Of a stretch of DNA of 64,000 nucleotides, positions 25,497 through 34,726 are shown one piece after another. Below the pieces are notes generated by a model. The model made no database searches, was not told the origin of the DNA, and saw only the letters and a list, made by a program, of their open reading frames with translations. Source of the stretch: Virgibacillus chiguensis (GTDB lineage: Bacteria > Bacillota > Bacilli > Bacillales > Amphibacillaceae). Positions within the stretch are counted from its first letter, which is position 1, and each line of letters begins with the position of its first letter. Location: the NCBI RefSeq assembly GCF_900129865.1, contig NZ_FQXD01000005.1:62001-126000 (forward strand), read 5' to 3'. The translations under genes and the position numbers were made by a program.

Positions 25497-25538
25497 AAGA
25501 AGAGCTAGCTGTTATTCATATACAGCTAGCTCTTCTTT
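25497..25538. terminator. Bidirectional terminator between ridA and the DUF1450 gene
   Basis: A 17-bp perfect stem (25497-25513 with 25522-25538) flanked by A and T runs. It overlaps the DUF1450 stop codon and can serve both convergent genes. Confidence 0.9.
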
Positions 25539-25757
25539 AATGGCCGTTCTTATTTTCTCTAAGCATTCTTCTGGCGTGTTTCCGAAAATGCGTCGATTGT
25601 TAACAAGTGCATATGGTTTTACTCTGCATAATCCGCAAAAAGATAGACAATCATTCATGAGTACAGCTACTTCAGGAAATTCTTTTTCTAAGATTTCCTC
25701 TATATGGATAGAAGTGATTGCATTTCCGTCACAGACTTCGACTACGACAATACCCAT
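25512..25757 (-). CDS. DUF1450 (YuzB-like) small Cys-rich protein
   Basis: 81 residues from the ATG at 25757; a GTG nine bases upstream is possible. It has MGIVVVEVCDGN and the cluster NDCLSFCGLCRVKPYALVN, giving four cysteines of thioredoxin-like/ferredoxin-like type, followed by KIRTAIKEEL. YuzB-family proteins are short, soluble, and perhaps bind an Fe-S cluster; the function is unknown. The stop codon lies in the terminator. Confidence 0.82.
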   Translation of the reverse strand: MGIVVVEVCDGNAITSIHIEEILEKEFPEVAVLMNDCLSFCGLCRVKPYALVNNRRIFGNTPEECLEKIRTAIKEELAVYE

Positions 25758-25834
25758 TGCTATCACTTTCTTTCTTATTTTAATTTCCTCATAAGGAGGT
25801 GCTTTGTTAGTTGTAGCATAGATTCACGAAGAAA

Positions 25835-27196
25835 TCAATGATGTGATTTCGTTTCAGATTTTACAAAACTCATGGATACCCAATTACGGTTTCGCCAACG
25901 TCTTAACATAAATAGTCCTCGCATCCATTCATCAGCAATAAAGGAAATCCAAATACCAATAAGACCCAAATTTAAATAAATAGCGAAGAACCATGCAAAA
26001 GTAACACCAATGCCCCACATCACAGCAACGCCAATATAAACTGGAAACTTTACATCGCCAGCTGCTCGTAAAGAGCTGATCATGATTAAATTAAATGCTC
26101 TTCCAGGTTCCAGTACAACTGTCATTAGCAATAATCCTGCCCCTGTTTCCAATATCGTCGTATCATCTGTAAAAATCCCTAGTAACGGACTGGAGTAAAA
26201 ATATACAACCGTAGCCATTGATAAGGAAATAACAATGGATATTTTTAGGCTTTTCATGACACGCTTATATGCTGCTTCTATGTCTCCTGCGCCAACTAAA
26301 TGTCCAACTAAAATTTGTGTGCCTTGACCAATAGCGATGGAAAATAAGAAAATAAACATCATAATATTTTGCGCATAAACCTTCGTCGTTATTGCAATTG
26401 TGCCAAGCTGGGCTACAAAATAAGTAATTACCATTTGGCTGGCGTTATAAGAGATTTGTTCACCTGCAGATGGAATGCCAATTTGCAATAACCGTTTTAC
26501 ATAGCTTTTCGGAAAACGGAAAAAGTATGCTACTTGAATTTCCCCTTGGTTTCGTTTTAGAAATAAGTAAAATAGGACAATAACACCTAAAAAACGGCTA
26601 ATCGCAGTAGAGTAGGCAACCCCTTCTACTCCTAAAACAGGAAATCCGAATGGTCCAAAAATGACAAAATAATTTCCAATGACATTCAATATATTCATGC
26701 CGATGGTGACATTCATCGTATCTTTCGTATATCCGTAGCTACGTAAAATAGCACCTAGCGTCATAATTAATGCTTGTATAAAGATAAGCCCGCCCACAAT
26801 TTGCATGTATCCGGATGCCTCGCTCATGATTTCTTGAGGGAGATCCATGAAGTGAAGAATATATTGTGCACCGAAAAATAACACGACGCTTAAAAATAGA
26901 GAGAATAACAGGTTTAGATTAATAGATAAAACAGAAATCTCTCCAGCCTGTTGGTTGTTTCTAGCACCGAGGTTTTGCGCAATTAGAATGGCTGCTCCTT
27001 GTGCTACAAAGCCAAACATGACAATGACTACCGACAGCACTTGGTTAGAGACACCAACAGCTGCAACAGCCTTGTCGGAATACTGACTTAACATTAATGT
27101 ATCCGCATTTCCCATTAACATATGTAGGAAAATTTCAATAAATATCGGCCATGTTAACCCAAACAATGTGAGCCTTTTCACTTTTTCTGAAGCCAT
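25835..27196 (-). CDS. MATE family multidrug efflux protein
   Basis: 453 residues and twelve predicted helices in two similar halves, typical of MATE carriers: LTWPIFIEIFLHMLMGNADTLML at the start, VGVSNQVLSVVIVMFGFVAQGAAILIAQNLGA, and in the second half IPSAGEQISYNASQMVITYFV and SIAIGQGTQILVGHLVGAGD. It exports cationic drugs or other organics in exchange for Na+ or H+. The ribosome binding site is weak (AAAGTTGGGA). Monocistronic. Confidence 0.92.
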   Translation of the reverse strand: MASEKVKRLTLFGLTWPIFIEIFLHMLMGNADTLMLSQYSDKAVAAVGVSNQVLSVVIVMFGFVAQGAAILIAQNLGARNNQQAGEISVLSINLNLLFSLFLSVVLFFGAQYILHFMDLPQEIMSEASGYMQIVGGLIFIQALIMTLGAILRSYGYTKDTMNVTIGMNILNVIGNYFVIFGPFGFPVLGVEGVAYSTAISRFLGVIVLFYLFLKRNQGEIQVAYFFRFPKSYVKRLLQIGIPSAGEQISYNASQMVITYFVAQLGTIAITTKVYAQNIMMFIFLFSIAIGQGTQILVGHLVGAGDIEAAYKRVMKSLKISIVISLSMATVVYFYSSPLLGIFTDDTTILETGAGLLLMTVVLEPGRAFNLIMISSLRAAGDVKFPVYIGVAVMWGIGVTFAWFFAIYLNLGLIGIWISFIADEWMRGLFMLRRWRNRNWVSMSFVKSETKSHH

Positions 27197-27442
27197 GGGA
27201 TCCCAACTTTCTAATCAATCATAGAGTTAGTTTATCTCCTTTTAGGAGGAAATGGAAGCAAGAAGAAGCCTTGTTTGCATGATTGTCAAGAACTCCTGCT
27301 TAAAAGGAATGGTAAGACTTTTGATGGAAAAAAACCATTTTCTACTAGTAGAAAAATTTAGCTTAATCGTCCAATCTTTATGGCGAAGGACGATGTCTTT
27401 TACGATAAGCCCTAAGATTTTATCCTTTTTTATAGAGTAAAA

Positions 27443-27467
27443 AACCGAGAACTCATTGTTCTCGGTT
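27443..27467 (-). terminator. Terminator of the MFS gene
   Basis: AACCGAGAAC (27443-27452) pairs with GTTCTCGGTT (27458-27467), followed on the minus strand by a T run. It overlaps the stop codon. Confidence 0.88.
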
Positions 27468-28677
27468 ACCCTCTTTTCGCAAATAAGGAGTGAGCTTGTG
27501 GATGTTTAGAAGCGTATTCGTGTTTATACCAAAAATAGAGCATGATAGCTCCGCTAACTAATAGCAGTATGCTCGTGAACAGAAATACTGCAGAAAACCC
27601 GAAAAATCCAGCAATTACGCCGCCTAACGCTGGACCGATAATATTGCCTAAAAAGCGTAGGCTCGTATTGTAGCCGAGCACTTCTCCTTGCATGGATAGC
27701 GGGGCAGTTTGTCTAATATAGGCGATACGTACAGGGATAATTCCACCTATGGCAATACCAAGTAAAAAGCGTAAAATTACGAGTTGCCATATATTGGTTA
27801 CCCAAGCTCCAGGTAGATAAACAATTCCGGCCATAAATAATAATGCGATGAGCACTTTAATATAACCAATTTTGTCCCCTAGTCTGCCAAGCCTTCTTGA
27901 CATGAGTAGGTTACCAAGTCCAGCCGCAGAGAATGCTACTCCAGAGAAAAAAGCAATACTTGCTGGTCCGTGAATTTCTTGAACAAACAAGGAAAGGATT
28001 GGTTGTACGCTAAAGTGAGCGATTTGAACTAAAGCTGAGATTAGCATGACAATGAGTAAGACTGGGCGAGAAACGATATGCTGAAGGACTTGCTTTCTTG
28101 TATATGATTTTTCGTCTCTTTCCCCATCAGCGAGATTTGCTTTTATTTCTTTCACGCCAAAGAACACAATGACGGCCGAAAAGAAAATAGTGATGGATAC
28201 CCATTTAAATGTATTAGCATAGCCAAATGCATCAGCAAGTGTTCCTCCTAAAAGGGGGCCCATTAATGTTCCTGTAATGCTACCAGTTTGTAGTGTTCCA
28301 AGTACTTTTCCAGCGATGTGCTTTGGCGTCTGCGTGGAAATAAATGCTTGGGACATAGGAATAAAACCTGTAGCGACACCCATCAATAGGCGGAGTAAGA
28401 ATAGTTGCCATACGGAAGTAGCGAAACCCATTAAAAATATAGATAGCCCCATTCCTGTTGCAGAGAAGATAAGCAACTTTTTCCGTCCGTATTTATCACC
28501 AATCCTTCCCCAAATTGGCGAAAAGATAAACGCGGTGACAAAGGTGATCGCAAAAGTCCAGCCTGACCAATTCTGGACATAAGCGTCAGAGAAGTTTCCC
28601 ATGGAGTCAATGTACAAAGAAATAAATGGGATTACCATTGTCATACTTCCAGCCACAAAAAAATTAGCAAACCACAT
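27466..28677 (-). CDS. MFS multidrug transporter; true start probably a non-AUG codon upstream
   Basis: 403 residues from the first ATG (28677), twelve helices, with GRIGDKYGRKKLLIFSATGMG (motif A), a helix-4 LLRLLMGVATGFIPM and RIAYIRQTAPLSMQGE. This is the drug:H+ antiporter group of YttB-type proteins. The ATG has no ribosome site. Translation of the upstream DNA in frame gives IIDNHPIIKRNLAI just before MWFANFF, which looks like the missing N-terminus. An AGAAGGG at 28727-28733 then favours initiation at an ATT near 28716. Confidence 0.88.
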   Translation of the reverse strand: MWFANFFVAGSMTMVIPFISLYIDSMGNFSDAYVQNWSGWTFAITFVTAFIFSPIWGRIGDKYGRKKLLIFSATGMGLSIFLMGFATSVWQLFLLRLLMGVATGFIPMSQAFISTQTPKHIAGKVLGTLQTGSITGTLMGPLLGGTLADAFGYANTFKWVSITIFFSAVIVFFGVKEIKANLADGERDEKSYTRKQVLQHIVSRPVLLIVMLISALVQIAHFSVQPILSLFVQEIHGPASIAFFSGVAFSAAGLGNLLMSRRLGRLGDKIGYIKVLIALLFMAGIVYLPGAWVTNIWQLVILRFLLGIAIGGIIPVRIAYIRQTAPLSMQGEVLGYNTSLRFLGNIIGPALGGVIAGFFGFSAVFLFTSILLLVSGAIMLYFWYKHEYASKHPQAHSLFAKRG

Positions 28678-28961
28678 GATTGCTAAGTTCCGTTTTATTA
28701 TAGGATGATTGTCAATGATGGCAATACCCTTCTTTCCGTTAAATATTTCGTCACCCTAAATATTATCGCAAATACAGAGAAAAGAAAAGGAATCTGCTCA
28801 CTATAGAATGGTGATATGTTCCATTGTAGATGTTGAAGGTATATAGGTCTGTGGTAGTAAATGTAGTAAAAAGATATTCATTCTTTTGCAAAACAGGTAT
28901 AATAATATTTAGTTCATAGAAGACATAAACTATAGCAAGAACAAATAAAGGGAGAAATGAA

Positions 28962-29891
28962 ATGATGACCAAAAAAATAAGTAAACTTCTCATCATTACA
29001 CTAATCGCAGTGTTCATGCTTGGGACGAACCTATCTGTTTCTGCTGACAGTGGAGCAAGTGATACGAGTAGTATTAATGAAAAATTAGGTCCACCTATCG
29101 TCGTATATGGAGCGCAACTCTCTGACAACCAGCGAGCAGAAGTGAAGAATTTATTAAATGTTAAAGACCAAGATCAAGTGGATGAATATGATGTGTCTGG
29201 ACAAGACGCAGTAAAATATATTAATGGCAGTCCAAATTCAAATATGTATTCTAGTGCAAAAATTACGCGTCAGGAAGCTGGAAACGGTCTAACCATTAAT
29301 ATTGTCACTCCTGATAATATTACAGAAGTAACCAAAGAAATGTATGCAAATGCATTGTTAACTGCAGGCGTCGAGAATGCGACAGTGGACGTTGCTTCTC
29401 CTGTAAAGGTGAGTGGGCACTCTGCTTTGACAGGAATTTACAAAGCGTATGACGTTGAAGGAGAACAGCTTGATAAAGAACGTATGGAGTTAGCGAATGA
29501 TGAGCTTGACGTAGCCACACAGTTAGCGAATAAGGAAGGCATGAATCAGGAAAAAGTTAGTCAATTACTTACAGATATTAAAAAAACAATTGCTGAACAA
29601 AACCCGGCAACGAAAGAAGAAGTGGAGCAAATTGTTCAAGAGCAAATGGATAAATTGGAAATAACGTTAAGTGATAAAGACCGTCAATTATTAATTGATT
29701 TAATTGATAAGATGCGTGACCTAAACATTAATTTTGACCAAGTAAAAAACCAATTAGACGATATTACATCTGCCATTAAAGATAAAGCAGATGAACTTGG
29801 GTTAGATGAAGGTTTTTGGGAAAAGGTCGGGAACTTCTTCCGTGAACTTTTCGAAGCAATTAGTAACTTCTTTAAAGGGTTATTTAGTTAG
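28962..29891 (+). CDS. DUF1002 secreted protein (YpuA-like)
   Basis: 309 residues. RBS AAAGGGAG; signal peptide with SVSADS cleavage region (about residue 31). The first two thirds are the DUF1002 domain (GPPIVVYGAQLSDNQRAEVKNLL, SSAKITRQEAGNGLTINIV, TAGVENATVDVASPVKVSGHSALTGIYKAY). The C-terminal third is an alpha-helical, acidic segment ending in an amphipathic FFRELFEAISNFFKGLFS. B. subtilis YpuA is of this family and responds to cell-envelope antibiotics; the function is unknown. Monocistronic, -10-like TATAAT at 28898-28903. Confidence 0.85.
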   Translation: MMTKKISKLLIITLIAVFMLGTNLSVSADSGASDTSSINEKLGPPIVVYGAQLSDNQRAEVKNLLNVKDQDQVDEYDVSGQDAVKYINGSPNSNMYSSAKITRQEAGNGLTINIVTPDNITEVTKEMYANALLTAGVENATVDVASPVKVSGHSALTGIYKAYDVEGEQLDKERMELANDELDVATQLANKEGMNQEKVSQLLTDIKKTIAEQNPATKEEVEQIVQEQMDKLEITLSDKDRQLLIDLIDKMRDLNINFDQVKNQLDDITSAIKDKADELGLDEGFWEKVGNFFRELFEAISNFFKGLFS

Positions 29892-29912
29892 TAGGAATAT
29901 ATTAGATTGGCA

Positions 29913-29947
29913 AGCATACCTTTATGCATAAGGGTATGCTTTTTTGT
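29913..29947 (+). terminator. Terminator of the DUF1002 gene
   Basis: AAGCATACC (29913-29921) pairs with GGTATGCTT (29934-29942); inner TTAT/ATAA pairs extend it; T run follows. Confidence 0.9.
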
Positions 29948-29949
29948 GC

Positions 29950-30037
29950 TATAAGAAAGTACAAGATTTTTTTGGTTTATAGTATAAGAAAAATAAAGGC
30001 ATTTGCGAAGAATATGCGCTAAGCCAAGTATTTCTAA
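29950..30037 (+). repeat. Dispersed repeat R2 copy
   Basis: CTATAAGAAAGTACAAG, GGTTTATAGTATAAG with AAAAATAAAGGC and the end CTAAGCCAAGTATTTCTAA; 88 bp, aligning to the copy at 12601 along its length. The following 30040-30450 has no gene I accept; a 68-codon minus-strand frame lacks a ribosome site. Confidence 0.85.
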
Positions 30038-30453
30038 TACGATAAAATTTTAAGCTTATAGTATATGGGAAACGACATGGTTTTCACCCATATGGACTGG
30101 TGAGGAACTGGTTTTTTCTCATTCATTAAAGTATAGCCCGGACCCTGATATTTGCCTATCTGCGTGTGTTTTGCTTGTGGTTTTAAGTACAAAAAAATGA
30201 CATATTGTTTATGGCATTCATAGATTTTGACTATCTTCACGCTGTAAAAGTTATATTACATAGGTGTGCTTCTATGACTATCGTAATACAATATAGTAGA
30301 TTGATAGTACTTTTATATCAAATTCATTACAACTGTAATAAAACAACCCTATTTCGGTAATCCTTGTAATGGACTTTTAAACGTACTGTAACTGCACGGC
30401 TATAGCCCATGTGTTAGGATAGGCTATGTCAGATATTTAAGGAGGGAAAACGA

Positions 30454-31287
30454 ATGAAAAAGATTGTGGCTTCATTCGCTACTGGTATGATTATTGCTGG
30501 CACTGCTGCTACTACAGTATCAGCAGAAGAGTACGACGTGAAACAAGGAGATAACCTTTGGAATATTGCAAATGAATACAACACAACTGTAGAACAGTTA
30601 GTTGATGTAAATGAATTAAAAACGACTACCATTCAACCAAAACAAACACTTATTATAAATAAACAAGCAAAAATGAAATATAAAATTCAACAAGGAGATA
30701 CACTAAGCGGGATCGGTCATAAGTACGGTGTATCTGTAGAAGATATTAAGGAATGGAATAATCTTGATTCCGATTTAATTGTCGTTGGTCAGAATTTAAC
30801 GTTAGAAGGCGTAACAGTTTCCAATGACAAGCCAGCAAAAGAAGAAACACAAGCACAACCAAAACAAACACAAAAAGAACAGCAACCAGTTACAAAAACG
30901 AAAGCACCTGCAAAAGAGGAGCAAGCAACACCAGCTTCCTCCAAACCAGCAACGAGCCAAAAGGCGCCTGAGCAAACAAAGCAGGAAAGGCCTCAAGGTC
31001 AATCATTTTCTGTAACAGCAACTGCTTATACAGCAAGTTGTGATGGATGCTCTGGTGTAACAGCAACAGGTGTTAATTTAAATAATAATCCGAATGCAAA
31101 AGTCATTGCGGTTGATCCTAATGTCATTCCATTAGGCTCCAAAGTGTATGTAGAAGGCTATGGCTATGCAACTGCTGCTGATACTGGTGGTGCTATTAAA
31201 GGAAATAAAATTGACGTACATGTCCCAAATAAAGGCGATGCTATGAATTGGGGCGTCAGAACAGTTAATGTAACAGTTGTAGAATAA
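30454..31287 (+). CDS. LysM and 3D-domain cell-wall protein (YocH-like)
   Basis: 277 residues; RBS AAGGAGGG. Signal peptide ending near VSAEE, two LysM repeats (residues about 27-67 and 74-114: YDVKQGDNLWNIANEYNTTV and YKIQQGDTLSGIGHKYGVSV), a Lys/Gln/Pro/Thr linker (115-185), then a C-terminal 3D domain with three conserved Asp (AVDPNVIPLG, AADTGG, KIDVHVP) typical of MltA-like lytic transglycosylases (YocH, YabE, Rpf-type). It binds peptidoglycan and probably cleaves it. In B. subtilis, yocH is under WalRK, but I did not find a clean WalR box here. Confidence 0.92.
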   Translation: MKKIVASFATGMIIAGTAATTVSAEEYDVKQGDNLWNIANEYNTTVEQLVDVNELKTTTIQPKQTLIINKQAKMKYKIQQGDTLSGIGHKYGVSVEDIKEWNNLDSDLIVVGQNLTLEGVTVSNDKPAKEETQAQPKQTQKEQQPVTKTKAPAKEEQATPASSKPATSQKAPEQTKQERPQGQSFSVTATAYTASCDGCSGVTATGVNLNNNPNAKVIAVDPNVIPLGSKVYVEGYGYATAADTGGAIKGNKIDVHVPNKGDAMNWGVRTVNVTVVE

Positions 31288-31319
31288 TAGATTTCTAACA
31301 CATAAATATTCCAATGCTA

Positions 31320-31352
31320 AATCGAGTGAGATGTTCATCTTGCTCGATTTTT
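31320..31352 (+). terminator. Terminator of the LysM-3D gene
   Basis: AATCGAGTGAGAT (31320-31332) pairs with ATCTTGCTCGATT (31337-31349) with two G-U pairs, then T's. Confidence 0.85.
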
Positions 31353-31357
31353 ATCGT

Positions 31358-31562
31358 GGTCTAGGAAATTTACAAAATTTTTTAGCTGGATAAACTTACT
31401 AAGTTATTTAACCATGTCCGGCTCCAGCGCCCAGCAACTAGGCCACTTCACTCCATTGTCCTAAGCTAAGTCATCATCGGTTCGTTCCTCACCGTGATTT
31501 CTTTTTCTCAGTTAATTCGCTCCACTCGCTACGTTGCTAACTGGGCGCCCCGAGCCTTTGTT
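31358..31562 (+). repeat. Dispersed repeat R1, copy 5 (short variant)
   Basis: Starts GGTCTAGGAAATTTACAAAA and ends CTGGGCGCCCCGAGCCTTTGTTC. The central part after ATCATCGGTTCGTTC is replaced by CTCACCGTGATTTCTTTTTC, so the GGGCGCCGGC block and CTCCTG hairpin are missing. The copy at 56362 shares this short form. Confidence 0.9.
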
Positions 31563-31999
31563 CATATCTGCGTAAAAATCGGCTATAAGTGATAAGTTGA
31601 ATTTTTTGAAACACTTCATCAACAAATAACGCAAACTCCTATTTTACCTGTTGTTTTCCAATTAAACATAAAGAATGCTGTGTATACTGTTTAACTTATT
31701 ACTGTATGGGTTTAAGATTATTTAATAAAGAGGTTGTAAAAGAAAAGTTGTAATTGTTAGATATTCATAAATAATGGTGATATTAAATAGTCTTACTAGC
31801 CCTTTATTAGTTATTTGTATATGATAAAGTAACTTTGACATATTATGTCGAGTGTACGGATGTAAAGTAACCTCCGTTTTAAGTTATAATAATGCAAAAG
31901 GAAAAGGAGTGAAAATTAAAGTTTTAAGAAATCCATTTTCCAAAAAAATGTATCCTTATTGGATAAAATCACAATGATTTCATTAGAATGGGATGAAAA
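31563..31999. other. AT-rich region without a recognised gene
   Basis: No convincing gene. A 22-codon frame starting GTG at 31909, overlapping AAAAGGAG, is possible but unsupported. Confidence 0.4.
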
Positions 32000-32163
32000 A
32001 TGATGAAGTTTTTAAAGATGTTAGTAGTAGTTATCTCCTTATCAGTTATTATATTGAGTATCAACACAATTTTTTTAATCAAGGTCAGTCTATATCATAC
32101 TTTATATATCCATTAATGGGGTTGCTATTGATAATAATTGTTATAATTATAGCAAAAAAATAA
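32000..32163 (+). pseudogene. Small membrane protein gene with a -1 frameshift
   Basis: ATG codons at 32000 and 32003 (GGGATG upstream) open MMKFLKMLVVVISLSVIILS, a membrane segment. After NTIFL that frame soon stops at 32114, but the -1 frame continues NQGQSISYFIYPLMGLLLII and ends AKK, a second membrane segment, stopping at 32161. The shift occurs at T TTT TTA, a run of seven T's. So this is either a one-base deletion in a gene of about 54 codons or programmed -1 frameshifting on a classical slippery heptamer. A family is not recognised. Confidence 0.5.
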
Positions 32164-32217
32164 AGGATGACTCCCGTCCAACGGGTGATTTAAACAACTT
32201 TTATAATTGTAAATTAT

Positions 32218-32252
32218 CGGTCAGCGTCTAAAGGCGCTGGCTTTATTTAGCG
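32218..32252 (+). terminator. Terminator-like hairpin
   Basis: GTCAGCG pairs with CGCTGGC around TCTAAAGG, followed by TTTATTT. It could end transcription of the small frameshifted gene. The stretch 32253-32587 holds no gene; an R2-like tail (AGCGATAAGTTACGTTTTTC) lies at 32555-32578. Confidence 0.5.
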
Positions 32253-32605
32253 TTGATATATTTCCACCGTTATAGTCTTCGTACTTAGCTTAATTTCAAT
32301 GCTTTTTACTTTTGTTCTACAGCAGTGTTTGTGACTGTGGTAGTTTTATTTTTGATTTAAAGAGACAATGCATGATGCAGATTTTTAACGGTAAATGATC
32401 GTTGTGACAATTGTCATGTTGCATTAATGACAACGCATACTACTTATTTTTCTATGGATACCGTAGACTAAAAAAAGAACAAGTCGTTTGTAAACCCATT
32501 CCCATATCTATGGTTCTTTAAACAAAAGATGGTCACATTTTTCCATAAAAGCTTAGCGATAAGTTACGTTTTTCTAAAAATAAGTGTATGCAAGGGGAGA
32601 GGAAT

Positions 32606-33499
32606 ATGTTTCTAGAAGCAAAATCGATCTCTAAATCATTTGGAGACAAACGAGCATTGCAAGACGTCACGATGAATATCAAGGAAAATGAAGTGCTTGG
32701 CGTAATTGGTCATAACGGAGCTGGTAAAACAACCTTGTTTAAATTATTACTATCTATGTATCAACCAAATGAAGGAGAAATCGTCGTTCACGAATCGCCC
32801 TTCCATTTAAAAAATGATGTTGGCTATTTGCCAGAAGAAAGGGGTCTCTATGCTAAAACAGATGTATATTCCCAGTTACTCGCTTTTGGGTATCTAAAAG
32901 GGAAAAAGAAGCAAGTGCTCGTTCCTCAAATTCATTTTTGGCTCGATTACTTTGAATTACAACATGATAAGCACCAACTTGTAGCGAATTTATCAAAAGG
33001 CAACCAGCAAAAAGTGCAATTTATTACTGCAGTGCTTCATCAACCGAAGTTACTTATTTTGGATGAACCGTTTAGTGGATTAGATCCCCTGCATGTAGAG
33101 CGCTTCACCGATGCAATGACGTATATGAAACAGCAAGGGAGTACGATGTTGTACTCAAGCCATTTAATAAAAGGTATGGAGCAATTGACAGATCGCATTT
33201 TATTGTTAAAGCAAGGGGAGGTAGTTTTCCAAGAATGTATAGAAGCGATTCGCAGTCGCTACGGATATCTGTGCACGATTAAAAACCCATGCTTGCAAAA
33301 AGACATGCTTATAGAACTCGGTTATCCATTTTCAGCAGATAACGGCACCTATGTTATTGAATTGAAGCAGAAAAGCGATGTAAATGCGATTGTTAATCAA
33401 ATACCGCTAGAACAAAACGAATGGTTTACTATAGAACCGATGAGCCTGGAAGCTATTTTTAAACGGGTGAACAGAGAGGTGCAAAAGGTTGAACAATAA
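32606..33499 (+). CDS. ABC exporter ATPase, NatA-like
   Basis: 297 residues from the ATG at 32606, which follows GGGGAGAGG; an in-frame ATG at 32588 lies before that site. Walker A GHNGAGKTT, a variant signature LSKGNQQKVQ, Walker B LLILDEPFSGLDP and the switch SSHL. The LSKGN signature and a C-terminal ligand-domain-like tail (about 215-297) are typical of NatA/YhaQ-type subunits that drive ABC-2 exporters such as NatB. Two-gene operon with the permease; 11-bp overlap. Confidence 0.9.
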   Translation: MFLEAKSISKSFGDKRALQDVTMNIKENEVLGVIGHNGAGKTTLFKLLLSMYQPNEGEIVVHESPFHLKNDVGYLPEERGLYAKTDVYSQLLAFGYLKGKKKQVLVPQIHFWLDYFELQHDKHQLVANLSKGNQQKVQFITAVLHQPKLLILDEPFSGLDPLHVERFTDAMTYMKQQGSTMLYSSHLIKGMEQLTDRILLLKQGEVVFQECIEAIRSRYGYLCTIKNPCLQKDMLIELGYPFSADNGTYVIELKQKSDVNAIVNQIPLEQNEWFTIEPMSLEAIFKRVNREVQKVEQ

Positions 33500-34418
33500 G
33501 TATGTAGCTTACACGTATTTGTCAATAAAGACCCTAATTATTAATAAGTCGCTCGTATTTGGATTTTTGTTTTATCTTATTATAGCTTGTATTGCTGCAT
33601 TGTATATTGTCATTTTTAAGCCCGATTTCCCTACTATCGATGTCACAAGCATAGCGAACGCCACGAAGGCATTAGGTGCGGTTCATGTTATTATTCTCAT
33701 CGTCATCTTCTTCTTGTTTTCTACCGTGTCCATTATGATGCAAAGCGTCATTGATGACCGCGATAGTAAAGTAACAGAAATTATTAACACAAGTGTTAGT
33801 GAATCCCATTATCTAGTAGGTAAGTTGCTCACTTCTTTTACATTAATGTTTGTTACGATGTTAAGTGCTTTCACTGCTATATGTATCGCCATTGGTATTT
33901 TTTCTGTTTTTAATCCATACGCAATAAGTGTTTATGAAGCTTTGATTCAACCTATCATAGCGATACTTGATTGGGAAGTAGTCGGTTTTATTGTAGGTTG
34001 TATCTTCGTTGTTTTAGTTATGCTATTTACTTCCAGTTTATTAGCGCTTGGCATTTCCATTAAAGCAAAACAGGCGGTCGATGCATTTCCGGTTTCCTTA
34101 ATGGTATTGACGCCTTACTTTTTGTTGTTTGGTTTGTTTGTTTTTCTCCCTAAAGACAACATGGAACTTTGGCAAACGATCGCTTCATGGATGAGTTTTA
34201 TACCTATTGCATCGCCTATATTTATTTTACTTTATGTACTGTTAAACGGATTTTCACCATTTGCCTATATAGCAATACTTGTTTCGATTGGTTATTTCCT
34301 GGTTTTGTTTAAAGGAGTTGTAAATATATATCGTTATGCTTTTTACGTTAGAGAGAAATTATCGTTATTCGAATTAGTTCGTCTGTTTAGGAACAAGCAT
34401 TCAAGGTATGGACATTAA
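33489..34418 (+). CDS. ABC-2 type permease partner of the NatA-like ATPase
   Basis: 309 residues, TTG start within the end of the ATPase gene (RBS GAGAGGTG). Hydrophobic segments near 22-42, 75-95, 110-140, 160-190, 205-225, 235-255 and 258-280. The stretch VIDDRDSKVTEIINTSVSESHYLVGKLL is the conserved cytoplasmic helix of NatB/YhaP-type ABC-2 permeases (normally R..KitElLltsv.p..ll.GKil). NatAB systems export sodium or other toxic solutes; the substrate here is unknown. It is shorter than NatB and lacks its large outer domain. Confidence 0.82.
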   Translation: MNNKYVAYTYLSIKTLIINKSLVFGFLFYLIIACIAALYIVIFKPDFPTIDVTSIANATKALGAVHVIILIVIFFLFSTVSIMMQSVIDDRDSKVTEIINTSVSESHYLVGKLLTSFTLMFVTMLSAFTAICIAIGIFSVFNPYAISVYEALIQPIIAILDWEVVGFIVGCIFVVLVMLFTSSLLALGISIKAKQAVDAFPVSLMVLTPYFLLFGLFVFLPKDNMELWQTIASWMSFIPIASPIFILLYVLLNGFSPFAYIAILVSIGYFLVLFKGVVNIYRYAFYVREKLSLFELVRLFRNKHSRYGH

Positions 34419-34504
34419 CCTAAAAAACATTTAAGAACATCACGGAACGTCCAAGATATTTGACCTTTTATTGAAGGTCTTTACTCATTCATGATTTTCA
34501 AACA

Positions 34505-34640
34505 AGTTACTTGGAACGGAGGGCGGTGACTCCAGCGGGAATAGCATGGAGTCTTTTGATACCGCAACGAGCGTTTTTTGGGGGCAGGAGGCTCAAGCAG
34601 CCCTGAGGAAGGCGTCCGCCTCCAGTGGAAAGTAACGGAT
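34505..34640 (+). repeat. Bacillus-type GC-rich intergenic repeat
   Basis: GGAACGGAGGGCGGTGACTCC, then AGCGGGAATAGCATGGAGTC and CAGCCCTGAGGAAGGCGTCC with GCCTCCAGTGGAAAGTAACGG. This resembles the well-known Bacillaceae intergenic element that opens GGAGCGGAGGGCGGCGACTCC and closes with GCGGAAAGC...; the ends are complementary and fold back on each other. Single copy here. It separates two ABC operons. Confidence 0.7.
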
Positions 34641-34726
34641 GCGCTAGCAGATACAATTCTGATGAATCAGTCAGATTGAGAAGGCGAAAAAGTAATGCCT
34701 AAACATACTATACGAGGAGGTATTTC

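Noticed and set aside
30034-30240. 68-codon minus-strand frame
   Set aside because: No ribosome binding site and no recognisable family; overlaps the tail of an R2 copy.
30300-30400. WalR box upstream of the LysM-3D gene
   Set aside because: Several TGTAAT/TGTAAC words occur but none with the required 5-base spacing as direct repeat.
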